From: GCA-002728855 sp036340635 | GTDB taxonomy: Bacteria; Bacteroidota; Bacteroidia; Flavobacteriales; Flavobacteriaceae | Length of the DNA stretch: 39,685 nucleotides | Direction of reading: 5' to 3' | Assembly: GCA_036340635.1 (NCBI GenBank) | Contig: JAYYYF010000010.1 | Span: 1-39,685 of the forward strand | Part shown: piece by piece, positions 17,230 through 24,555 of the stretch | Numbering within the stretch: the first letter of the stretch is position 1 | Layout: each line of letters starts with the position of its first letter | Made by a program: the position numbers and the translations under genes | The notes under the pieces: model-generated | Databases searched by the model: none | Told to the model about the DNA's origin: nothing | The model's input: only the letters and a program-made list of their open reading frames with translations

Positions 17230-18155
17230 TAATAGCCTTCTAAAGGGATTTCAATATTATATTTTTTTCTGGAACGATTGTTAAGGTGATTTTGTCTTAA
17301 CCAAGAATTGTGAATTTTTAAAACCTTGTAGTTGATCCCTAATTTTTTAGCAAAATCAGAAAGATTTATAATTGGTGTGTCAACTAAAACATATCTTACT
17401 GGAACATAATTATATAGATCATTTTTGTCAAAAACATATCCATATTTAATCGGATTTTCAAGTATTTCCTTTAAAGCAAGGATTCTAAAAATATATCTAC
17501 TAGACTCACTACCTAATCTTAAATCATAATAATTTTGAGCTCCCTGAAAATTTAAATTCCTTTGTATACCACTAATACCTCTATTATATGAAGCAGCTGC
17601 TAAGGTCCAAGTTCCAAATTTGTTTTTAGCTTTTTTAAGATATTTACTTGCACTCTTTGTTGCTAAGAAAAGGTTATAGCGTTCATCTACATTTGAATTG
17701 ATTTCTAGACCCATTTCAAGTCCAGTATTTTTCATTATTTGCCAAAATCCTTTCGCACCAGAAGGAGAAGTTACATTTTGAAGACCACTTTCTACCAAGG
17801 TAAGGTATTTAAAATCATCAGGGATTCCCTCTTCTTTAAGAATTCTTTCTATCTGAGGGAAATATTTGTTTGCTCTCTTAATTAAAAGCAGTGTATTTGA
17901 TTGCCAATACGTATTAACTAGTAATTCTCTATCCATCCTCTCCCTTAAATCAGGTGAGAATAAAGGAATTTTTTCGCCAGCAAAATCGACTGTATCAGGT
18001 ATATTTAAAGCATAAACTTTATAGGATTTATTGGAATCATAATTTTTAAAAGAATCAGAGTCTACTTGAAGTTTAAGGGCAAATCCCCCCAGAATAAACA
18101 ATGTTATTGGAGCTAAAAAATAAATAAACCTAATATAAAAACTAGTTTTCTTCAC
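17226..18155 (-). CDS. MltD-like lytic transglycosylase (SLT domain)
   Basis: A 309-residue peptidoglycan lytic transglycosylase that cleaves the glycan strand to 1,6-anhydromuramic ends. One N-terminal hydrophobic segment (about 9-26) exports or anchors it. The SLT domain starts near residue 105: IPDDFKYLTLVESGLQ holds the catalytic Glu122, followed by SPSGAKGFWQI and AAASYNRG. The C-terminal region (about 245-309) resembles a degenerate LysM-like sequence (LSDFAKKLGINYKVLKIHNS) but I cannot call a full domain. The start is GTG at 18155: the frame upstream runs to a stop at 18213-18215 with no other start codon. It follows the alpha/beta hydrolase by 47 bases and converges with the TPR-like gene. 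Confidence 0.88.
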   Translation of the reverse strand: MKKTSFYIRFIYFLAPITLFILGGFALKLQVDSDSFKNYDSNKSYKVYALNIPDTVDFAGEKIPLFSPDLRERMDRELLVNTYWQSNTLLLIKRANKYFPQIERILKEEGIPDDFKYLTLVESGLQNVTSPSGAKGFWQIMKNTGLEMGLEINSNVDERYNLFLATKSASKYLKKAKNKFGTWTLAAASYNRGISGIQRNLNFQGAQNYYDLRLGSESSRYIFRILALKEILENPIKYGYVFDKNDLYNYVPVRYVLVDTPIINLSDFAKKLGINYKVLKIHNSWLRQNHLNNRSRKKYNIEIPLEGYY

Positions 18156-18202
18156 GCTTTTAGAATCATCTTTGCCGAATATATTAAAATCTAAATAATC
18201 TT

Positions 18203-18850
18203 CTAGATTTTTTTAGAAAGAAAATTGTTAAACCATTCATGTCTAGTGATTATTATAGCATGATCTCCTTTAATCTCAATGTATGGATCTAACAATTTAT
18301 TTTTTTTGAAAATTTTATCCATATTACCATGTATATGTATAAGTTTATCTTCAGAAATTATTCCTTGCCAGTTTATGATGCAGTTTATTGCCCATAAAAG
18401 ATACTTAGGATCACGAACTGTAAAATATTTTTGGTACAATAAAAATTTCCTTTTAACATTTGAACCAAAAGAAAAACTAATTAAAGTTTCGATATTCTTA
18501 ATACAATAAGATGGTATTAATTTATTTAAACCCAAAACACTAGAAATTTTCATTAGTTTTGGCAGCTCATCTCTACTTTTAATACTTGAAACAATTATTA
18601 CTTTTTTACATTTTATATGCTTTGCCATCTCCTGTGCCAAAATACCTCCAAAGGAAACACCCAAAAGGATTGGATTCCTATGCTTAATTAATTTACACAT
18701 CCTATTAGCGTAATTTGATAAAGGCTCATTATCAAAAGGAGGAAACCAAGACAAATAAATTACATCAAATCTATCTGGGAGTTTTAAAAATTCAAAAATC
18801 TTAGGGCTAGCTGCCATGCCTGGCATTAGATATATTGACTCTTTTTTCAA
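18203..18850 (-). CDS. Small alpha/beta hydrolase
   Basis: A 215-residue alpha/beta hydrolase. The nucleophile elbow is LLGVSFGG with Ser66; an oxyanion-hole region MPGMAAS lies near residue 9. Asp178 (HGNMDKIF) and His197 (IKGDHAIII) complete a plausible triad. It carries no signal peptide and should be cytoplasmic. The substrate is unknown; it could be an esterase or a thioesterase-like enzyme. The start is TTG: it places the first beta strand (IYLMPG) correctly and no in-frame ATG lies upstream, while the first ATG inside would remove that strand. It is upstream of the transglycosylase gene on the same strand and divergent from the GNAT-like gene. Confidence 0.8.
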   Translation of the reverse strand: MKKESIYLMPGMAASPKIFEFLKLPDRFDVIYLSWFPPFDNEPLSNYANRMCKLIKHRNPILLGVSFGGILAQEMAKHIKCKKVIIVSSIKSRDELPKLMKISSVLGLNKLIPSYCIKNIETLISFSFGSNVKRKFLLYQKYFTVRDPKYLLWAINCIINWQGIISEDKLIHIHGNMDKIFKKNKLLDPYIEIKGDHAIIITRHEWFNNFLSKKI

Positions 18851-18925
18851 AAAAATATATTTTGTGTTAAATCAAATAATCACTAATTTAGCCCCTCATT
18901 ATAATAACGATGTATTCTTGATTTA

Positions 18926-19222
18926 ATGGAGAATAAATTAGAATTGCAAAATAATGAATTTCTTCGCCAATTTGAAACCTTGGTCAAAGGTCATTTAGCA
19001 AGGATTGAATATGCTGAACAAGAAAAGAAGATTTTTTTAACAAAACTTATAATTCCAAGACAAATTAACTCACTTGAATTTGAAACATTATTCATTAAAT
19101 CTGTTCTGGAATTCCTTGCAGAAAAAAATTACAAAGTAGTTCCAACATCTCCAAAAATTGCCGGTTTTGTTAGAAAAAACAAAACATTTAAATCGCTTTT
19201 GCCAGTAGGAATAAAGCTTTAA
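18926..19222 (+). CDS. Small GNAT-like protein (YjdJ-type N-acetyltransferase family)
   Basis: A 98-residue protein that matches the small one-domain GNAT family. An N-terminal strand pair (LVKGHLARIEYAEQEKKIFL) is followed by KLIIPRQINSLEFETLFIKS, a helix VLEFLAEKNYK and the closing VVPTSPKIAGFVRKN. In most members the segment after the fourth strand is an RGRG-like acetyl-CoA-binding loop; here it reads PRQINSLEFE, so cofactor binding is doubtful. Similar short forms occur in other Flavobacteria, so this is not decay unique to this genome. Substrate unknown. Its TAA stop overlaps the mtaB stop within the four bases TTAA. Confidence 0.7.
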   Translation: MENKLELQNNEFLRQFETLVKGHLARIEYAEQEKKIFLTKLIIPRQINSLEFETLFIKSVLEFLAEKNYKVVPTSPKIAGFVRKNKTFKSLLPVGIKL

Positions 19223-20568
19223 TTTAAAGTTTTATACCGGGCATAACCCTCATTATCTATACTTTCAAGTCTCCCGTAAATCAATTGATTCTTTAGGCTT
19301 GGATCCCATGGAGCCCTTACTCTGATGTAGTTCTCTGTATAGCCATATATGTGTCCCTTATTATTCTGATTTTCAAGTAGGATCTCAAATTTTTTACCTA
19401 ATTGAGCTTTATAAAATTTATTTTTTTTATGATTAGAAAGTCTTCTAAGTGATCGACTTCTTTGGGTTCTTTTTTCAGTATTCACAACTCCAGAAAATTT
19501 TATACTTTCAGTCCCAGGTCTTTCAGAATAAGTGAAAACATGTAAATAAGATAAGTCAATATTATTTATAAAATTATAGGTGTCTAAAAAATCATCATCT
19601 GTTTCACCGGGAAAACCTATAATTACATCTGCTCCTATACAGGAATGTGGAATTAATCCTTTAATTTTTTCAACTGTTTCTTTATAGTAACTAGTTAAAT
19701 ATCTTCTTCTCATCTTATTTAAAATCTTATCACTTCCACTTTGAAGAGGAATATGGAAATGAGGCATAAAAACTTTACTGTTTGAAATAAGTTTTATTAT
19801 CTGATCAGAAATTAAATTGGGCTCTATTGATGAAATCCTAACCCTTTTTGAATATTTGAAGTCTTCAATTGCATGCAACAAATCTAAAAAGCTACTTGAA
19901 TGATCACTTTTCTCCTTTTCAAGTATTTTACCATAATCTCCAATGTTGACTCCTGTCAAAACAATTTCTTTCACTCCCTTTTCTGTAATTTTTTGAATAT
20001 TCTTTAAAATATTTGTTAAATTGTCACTCCGAGAAATTCCACGAGCTTTTGGAATAGTACAATAGCTACATTTGTAATCACACCCGTCCTGAATTTTTAA
20101 AAAAGATCTAGTCCTAGTATCCAAAGAGAAAGAACTCTCAAAGTTTAGAACACTATTTATCTCACATGAATGAGATAGGGTTTTTGATTTATCAATTAAA
20201 TCAATCAAATAATCTTTTAATTTAAATTTCTCATCTGCTCCTAAAACCAATTTAACTCCTTCAATTGAGGATAGAAATTTAGGCTGCAGTTGAGCTAAGC
20301 ACCCTATTGCAGCTATGAAAGCATTTGGATTGCTTCTCAATACTTTTCTTGTCAAAAACTCAAATCTCTTATCTGCATTCTCTGTCACAGAACATGTATT
20401 TATGACATATACATCAGCAGGAGAATCAAAACCAACATGAATAAACTGATCTTTATTAAAGTCTCTTGAAATTGTTGATGTTTCAGAAAAATTAAGCTTA
20501 CAGCCTAAAGTATGAAATGCAATTCTAATTTTCTTTTTATTGGTTCTAGTCGTTAAATCTTCAATCAT
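19219..20568 (-). CDS. mtaB: tRNA t6A37 methylthiotransferase MtaB
   Basis: A 449-residue radical SAM enzyme that adds a methylthio group to N6-threonylcarbamoyladenosine at position 37 of ANN-decoding tRNAs. The N-terminal UPF0004 domain supplies one Fe-S cluster through Cys23, Cys59 and Cys90. The radical SAM cluster is in DGCDYKCSYCTIPKARG (Cys163, Cys167, Cys170). A C-terminal TRAM-like region follows from about 385. The opening IAFHTLGCKLNFSET and the CSVTENAD segment are more typical of MtaB than of MiaB or RimO, and the gene length agrees. The start is ATG with a TAnnTTTG element 19 bases upstream. It lies 70 bases downstream of rpmE on the same strand. Confidence 0.95.
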   Translation of the reverse strand: MIEDLTTRTNKKKIRIAFHTLGCKLNFSETSTISRDFNKDQFIHVGFDSPADVYVINTCSVTENADKRFEFLTRKVLRSNPNAFIAAIGCLAQLQPKFLSSIEGVKLVLGADEKFKLKDYLIDLIDKSKTLSHSCEINSVLNFESSFSLDTRTRSFLKIQDGCDYKCSYCTIPKARGISRSDNLTNILKNIQKITEKGVKEIVLTGVNIGDYGKILEKEKSDHSSSFLDLLHAIEDFKYSKRVRISSIEPNLISDQIIKLISNSKVFMPHFHIPLQSGSDKILNKMRRRYLTSYYKETVEKIKGLIPHSCIGADVIIGFPGETDDDFLDTYNFINNIDLSYLHVFTYSERPGTESIKFSGVVNTEKRTQRSRSLRRLSNHKKNKFYKAQLGKKFEILLENQNNKGHIYGYTENYIRVRAPWDPSLKNQLIYGRLESIDNEGYARYKTLN

Positions 20569-20586
20569 TTTTTACAAATACTAAAG

Positions 20587-20594
20587 CAAATATA
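20587..20594 (-). promoter_or_regulatory. Possible -7 promoter element for mtaB
   Basis: The minus strand reads TATATTTG, an exact TAnnTTTG, 18 bases before the mtaB ATG. It lies in the 70-base gap after rpmE. No TTG is found at the -33 distance, so support is partial. Confidence 0.4.
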
Positions 20595-20638
20595 CTATGG
20601 AAGTAAAAATTTTATAGTGAAATAGAATGAATTATGAA

Positions 20639-21223
20639 TTAATCTTTTTTTGATTCAGATTTTTCCCCAGCCTCATCAGATGGAGATTCAGAAGAATCAT
20701 CTAGGGATTTACCTTTAGATTCGTCTGGAGTTAAAACTTCATCAGCGCTATCAGTCTTTAATTTAGAATTTTCCTTAGTCTCATCAGATTCAGATTTAGT
20801 AGAATTATCTGAAGATTCATTTTTAGGCTTGTTGATATCTGAGATTCCATCAGTAGTATCGGTTTTTGATTGATTTTGATCACTTTCAATACTTTTTTGA
20901 TCAGATTTTTTTAATTCAGAATCTTCTACTTTGTCATCTTTTTTCTCTTCCTTTTTTTCATTAATAACTTCCCTGTTTCCAATATTGCCATATCTGTTTT
21001 TGAATTTATCAATTCTTCCGGCAGTATCAACTAATTTAGATTTTCCAGTATAGTATGGATGAGAAGTGCGTGAAATCTCAAGTTTAACTAGTGGATATTC
21101 AACACCATCAACTTTTATTGTTTCCTTTGTTTCAGCTGTAGACTTAGTTATAAAAATGTTATCATTTGACATATCTTTAAAGGCCACTAACCGATAGTTT
21201 TCAGGATGTATACCCGTTTTCAT
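20639..21223 (-). CDS. rpmE: 50S ribosomal protein L31 type B with long acidic C-terminal tail
   Basis: The first 83 residues are a normal type B L31, with GIHPENYRLVAFKDMSN, ETIKVDGVEYPLVKLEISRT, SHPYYTGKSKLVDTAGRIDK and FKNRYGN. The zinc-binding cysteines of type A are absent, as expected. L31 bridges the two subunits at the central protuberance. Residues 84-194 are an added tail composed almost wholly of Ser, Asp, Glu, Lys, Asn and Thr, with loosely repeated units such as SDETKENSK and SDEAGEKSESKK. It is predicted to be disordered and has no recognisable domain. The tail more than doubles the usual length. The frame is continuous, without a stop after the core. Divergent from the DUF4199 gene, with a TAnnTTTG element 17 bases upstream. 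Confidence 0.93.
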   Translation of the reverse strand: MKTGIHPENYRLVAFKDMSNDNIFITKSTAETKETIKVDGVEYPLVKLEISRTSHPYYTGKSKLVDTAGRIDKFKNRYGNIGNREVINEKKEEKKDDKVEDSELKKSDQKSIESDQNQSKTDTTDGISDINKPKNESSDNSTKSESDETKENSKLKTDSADEVLTPDESKGKSLDDSSESPSDEAGEKSESKKD

Positions 21224-21240
21224 AAATTACATTAAGAGCG

Positions 21241-21248
21241 CAAACTTA
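21241..21248 (-). promoter_or_regulatory. Possible -7 promoter element for rpmE, overlapped by an inverted repeat
   Basis: The minus strand reads TAAGTTTG, an exact TAnnTTTG, 17 bases before the rpmE ATG. A perfect inverted repeat, TTAACA-N6-TGTTAA (21246-21263), overlaps its upstream edge, where a repressor could act. No -33 TTG is seen. The repeat is AT-rich and short, so chance is a real possibility. Confidence 0.45.
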
Positions 21249-21339
21249 ACATTTTTTTGTTAAAAATAAGAGCCCCTAAGAGTAAAAAATTATAAATTGC
21301 GTACAGGAAATTTTAACCCTATATAAATAAGCACAAAAA

Positions 21340-21864
21340 ATGGAAGACAAAAAGCCAAGTTCAGCTAAATATTCTTTAACCTATGGTATTGTTAATGGAT
21401 CTTTTGGAATAATTTTAGGATTAATGCTCTATGCCCTGGATATGCACTATCAAAACGATCCAGTTGTTCAAATAATTGCTGCTATAGTTGGCATCGCAAT
21501 TATTATATATGGGATAATACAATTCAAAAAAGAAAATAAAGGATTTCTAAATCTTTCAGATGCCCTTAAAATTGGACTAGGCATATCTCTTGTTGGAGGA
21601 CTCATTTCTGTTGTTTTTAACTATTTAATGATAAATTTTATTGATCCAGATACCCTGGAGAAAGGTTTTGAATTTGCAAAGCAAAAAATGCTTTCTAATG
21701 ATCCTGAAATGTCTGCAGAAACTGCGAATCAAATAATAGAGATGGGCAAAGGATTTTACACCCCTCTTTCTATGGCCTTAACCACAATCATAGTTTCTCT
21801 AATCTTTGGATTCTTAGTGTCACTAATTGGGGGTCTAATTGTAAAGAAATCTCAACCAGAATAG
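21340..21864 (+). CDS. DUF4199 family membrane protein
   Basis: A 174-residue protein with four hydrophobic helices (about residues 14-30, 40-60, 76-98 and 145-168). The loop between the third and fourth carries DPDTLEKGFEFAKQKMLSND and an AETANQIIEMG helix, a pattern typical of the DUF4199 family, which is common in Bacteroidota and has no known function. It is the first gene of a plus-strand cluster that continues with a glycosyltransferase 36 bases later, a phosphohexomutase and an ABC exporter. Placement suggests a role at the membrane near glycan assembly, but that is only context. Confidence 0.85.
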   Translation: MEDKKPSSAKYSLTYGIVNGSFGIILGLMLYALDMHYQNDPVVQIIAAIVGIAIIIYGIIQFKKENKGFLNLSDALKIGLGISLVGGLISVVFNYLMINFIDPDTLEKGFEFAKQKMLSNDPEMSAETANQIIEMGKGFYTPLSMALTTIIVSLIFGFLVSLIGGLIVKKSQPE

Positions 21865-21875
21865 CTGAAAATTTA

Positions 21876-21883
21876 TACTTTTG
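21876..21883 (+). promoter_or_regulatory. Possible -7 promoter element before the glycosyltransferase gene
   Basis: TACTTTTG, an exact TAnnTTTG, ends 17 bases before the glycosyltransferase ATG, in the 36-base gap after the DUF4199 gene. No -33 TTG is at the right distance. It could give an internal start for the glycosyltransferase-mutase-exporter genes. Confidence 0.35.
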
Positions 21884-21900
21884 TGGGGTAAAGTTTAATT

Positions 21901-22845
21901 ATGGAAATTTCCATTGTAATCCCATTATTTAATGAAAGTGAATCTTTAGAGGAACTACACAATTGGATATTAACTTCATTGTCAAGTAACTCAAAAACTT
22001 TTGAAATTATATTCATTGATGATGGTAGTACTGATAATTCTTGGCAAATAATTAAAAAGCTTGCTAGAAAAAGTAAAAGTACTCATGGAATATTATTCCC
22101 TAAAAATTTTGGCAAATCACAAGCTTTAAATGCAGGTTTTAAATTGGCAAAAGGCGATTATATAATAACAATGGATGCAGATCTACAAGATTCACCTGAT
22201 GAAATATCTGAAATGATTAATACCCTTAAAGAAAAAAAATTAGATATTGTATCAGGTTGGAAGAAAAAAAGATATGACTCCTTCTTTTTAAAAAATCTTC
22301 CTTCAAAATTGTTTAATTGGTCAGCAAGAAGAATTTCAGGAATTTATCTCCATGATTTTAATTGCGGCATAAAAGCTTATAGAAAAGATGTTGTGAAAAA
22401 TATTGATGTCTATGGAGAAATGCATAGATACATTCCTGTTATAGCATCAAATATTGGATATACTAAAATTGAAGAACAAATAGTAAAACATCAAGCAAGG
22501 AAATATGGAAAAACAAAATTTGGAAGCAACCGATTCATTAATGGGTTTTTAGATTTAATTACTCTTTGGTTTTTAAACAAATTTGGGAAACGGCCGATGC
22601 ACTTTTTTGGTTTTTGGGGAACACTTATGTTAATAGTAAGTTTTATTTTTATCCTATACATAGGTATTGACAAGCTTTATTTTACAAAATCAGCCAAATT
22701 AATTGCTCAAAGAACAGAGTTTTTTATTGCTTTAACTGCTATGATAATTGGTGTTCAACTCTTTGTTGCTGGATTTCTTGGTGAAATGTTTTTGAAAAGC
22801 AGGAAAGAAATTAAGAGATATATAATTTCAGAAAGAACTAAATAA
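21901..22845 (+). CDS. Family 2 glycosyltransferase with C-terminal membrane helices (DPM/ArnC type)
   Basis: A 314-residue GT-A fold enzyme. The nucleotide-binding start is ISIVIPLFNESESL with IDDGSTDNSW (Asp40, Asp41). The metal-binding DxD is MDADLQDSPDE (Asp92-Ala-Asp94). Acceptor-side marks are FNCGIKAYRKDV and the RYIPVIA and KFGSNRFINGFLDL segments. Two membrane helices (about 230-256 and 277-300) close the protein, as in polyprenyl-phosphate glycosyltransferases such as DPM1, GtrB and ArnC. These transfer a sugar from a nucleotide donor to undecaprenyl phosphate at the inner membrane. The sugar is unknown. The mutase gene starts 9 bases downstream. Confidence 0.92.
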   Translation: MEISIVIPLFNESESLEELHNWILTSLSSNSKTFEIIFIDDGSTDNSWQIIKKLARKSKSTHGILFPKNFGKSQALNAGFKLAKGDYIITMDADLQDSPDEISEMINTLKEKKLDIVSGWKKKRYDSFFLKNLPSKLFNWSARRISGIYLHDFNCGIKAYRKDVVKNIDVYGEMHRYIPVIASNIGYTKIEEQIVKHQARKYGKTKFGSNRFINGFLDLITLWFLNKFGKRPMHFFGFWGTLMLIVSFIFILYIGIDKLYFTKSAKLIAQRTEFFIALTAMIIGVQLFVAGFLGEMFLKSRKEIKRYIISERTK

Positions 22846-22854
22846 AAATTATTG

Positions 22855-24555
22855 ATGTTCGAATCAAAAGCTAAAGAATGGTGTAACGAACCATTTGATA
22901 TAGAAACTCAAAAAGCTGTAGGCAATTTATTTAACTCTCCAAAAGAACTTGAAGAGGCCTTTTATAAGGATATAGAATTTGGTACAGGGGGTATTCGCGG
23001 GATAATTGGAGTAGGCACAAATAGAATCAATAAGTACACTCTAGGTAGATGTGCACAAGGTCTTAGTAATTATCTGAATGAAAATATTAATGACGAAGCT
23101 ATTAAAATTGTTATTGCCTTTGATTGTAGATTGAATAGTAAAAAATGGGCGAATCAAATTGCTGATATTTTTTCATCAAATGGAATTTATTGTTATTTAT
23201 TTTCAGATCTAAGACCAACACCAGAATTATCTTTTGCTGTTAAACATTTGAACGCATCCTGTGGTATTGTTATAACTGCTTCTCATAATCCTCGAGAATA
23301 TAATGGGTTTAAGGTTTACTCCAAGGATGGAGGTCAAATTGTTTCACCTGAAGATACCAATATCATAAAAAGTGTAAATAGAGTCAGTTTTTCTGAAATC
23401 AAATTTGAAAAAAATTCAAATTTAATTGAGATAATTGATAAAAAAGTTGATGAGGAGTTTTATAAATCTACTATCGATGTAGCAAAATTTGATGATTCAA
23501 CAAATAAAAATTTAAAGATAATTTTTACGCCCCTTCATGGAGCTTCAATAACTGCAATTCCAAATGTTTTAAAAATGTCGGGATTTAAAAACATCTTTTT
23601 GGTTAAAGAACAAGCTGAACCAAACGGAAATTTTCCAACTATTAAATCTCCAAATCCTGAGGACCCCAAGGCTTTTAAACTTGCAATAAAAGAAGCTAAA
23701 AAAAATGATGGGGAAATTATAATAGCGACAGATCCAGATGGTGACCGTTTAGGGGTAGCTGTAAAAGATGAAAATCAAAATTTTTATCTTCTAAATGGAA
23801 ATCAAACGATGATAGTAATGATTTATTTTTTACTAGAGCATTGGGGAAAAAAAGGTAAATTAAATGGGAATCAATTTATTGCAACAACAATTGTATCCAC
23901 ACCAATGCTTAAAAAAATGGCGGCTGAATATAATGTAGTATTTAAAGAAACCTTGACTGGATTCAAATGGATTTCAAAACTTATTGAAGATTTCTCTGAT
24001 CTAGAATTCATTGCCGGTGGTGAAGAAAGTTATGGCTATCTAATAGGAAGCAAAGTTCGGGACAAGGATGCAATTAGTGCTGCACTTTTGATTTGTGAAA
24101 TAGAAAATCAAATGAGTGGCATTGGAAAATCAACTTATGAACTACTAATAGAATGCTATAAAAAATTTGGTGCCTATAGAGAGCGATTAATCTCTTTTGT
24201 TGAAAAAGGGAAAGAGGGGTTAAATCAAATTCAAAGTAAAATGAATAGTTTCCGCAATTCCCCTCCTGAATTTGTAGCTGGAATTCCTGTAATTAGAATA
24301 GAAGATTATAAAACAGGGGTTTCTTTAAACCTTGCCAATAAATTAAAGACAAAAATTACTTTACCAAAATCAAATGTTCTAACTTTTATACTTGAAGATA
24401 ATTCAAAAATATCTATTAGGCCAAGTGGAACTGAACCAAAGATTAAATTTTACTTTAGCGTGACCCAAACTTTTATCGATGGTAAAGAATGGAATCTAAT
24501 TGAAAAAGAAATGGATGATAAAATAGACAAATTAATTCAAGATCTCATCAAATGA
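22855..24555 (+). CDS. Phosphoglucomutase/phosphomannomutase family enzyme
   Basis: A 566-residue alpha-D-phosphohexomutase that interconverts hexose 1- and 6-phosphates. The phosphoserine loop is TASHNPREYNGFK (Ser143). The Mg2+-binding loop is ATDPDGDRLGV near residue 297, the sugar-binding loop GGEESYGY near 391-398, and the phosphate-binding loop RPSGTEPKIKFY is near the C-terminus. The N-terminal FGTGGIRGIIG is typical of the longer PGM2-like bacterial enzymes, so glucose and perhaps mannose or ribose phosphates are candidates. The ATG at 22855 is used; an immediately preceding TTG would add one codon. The stop overlaps the exporter start by 4 bases (ATGA), implying translational coupling. 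Confidence 0.94.
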   Translation: MFESKAKEWCNEPFDIETQKAVGNLFNSPKELEEAFYKDIEFGTGGIRGIIGVGTNRINKYTLGRCAQGLSNYLNENINDEAIKIVIAFDCRLNSKKWANQIADIFSSNGIYCYLFSDLRPTPELSFAVKHLNASCGIVITASHNPREYNGFKVYSKDGGQIVSPEDTNIIKSVNRVSFSEIKFEKNSNLIEIIDKKVDEEFYKSTIDVAKFDDSTNKNLKIIFTPLHGASITAIPNVLKMSGFKNIFLVKEQAEPNGNFPTIKSPNPEDPKAFKLAIKEAKKNDGEIIIATDPDGDRLGVAVKDENQNFYLLNGNQTMIVMIYFLLEHWGKKGKLNGNQFIATTIVSTPMLKKMAAEYNVVFKETLTGFKWISKLIEDFSDLEFIAGGEESYGYLIGSKVRDKDAISAALLICEIENQMSGIGKSTYELLIECYKKFGAYRERLISFVEKGKEGLNQIQSKMNSFRNSPPEFVAGIPVIRIEDYKTGVSLNLANKLKTKITLPKSNVLTFILEDNSKISIRPSGTEPKIKFYFSVTQTFIDGKEWNLIEKEMDDKIDKLIQDLIK

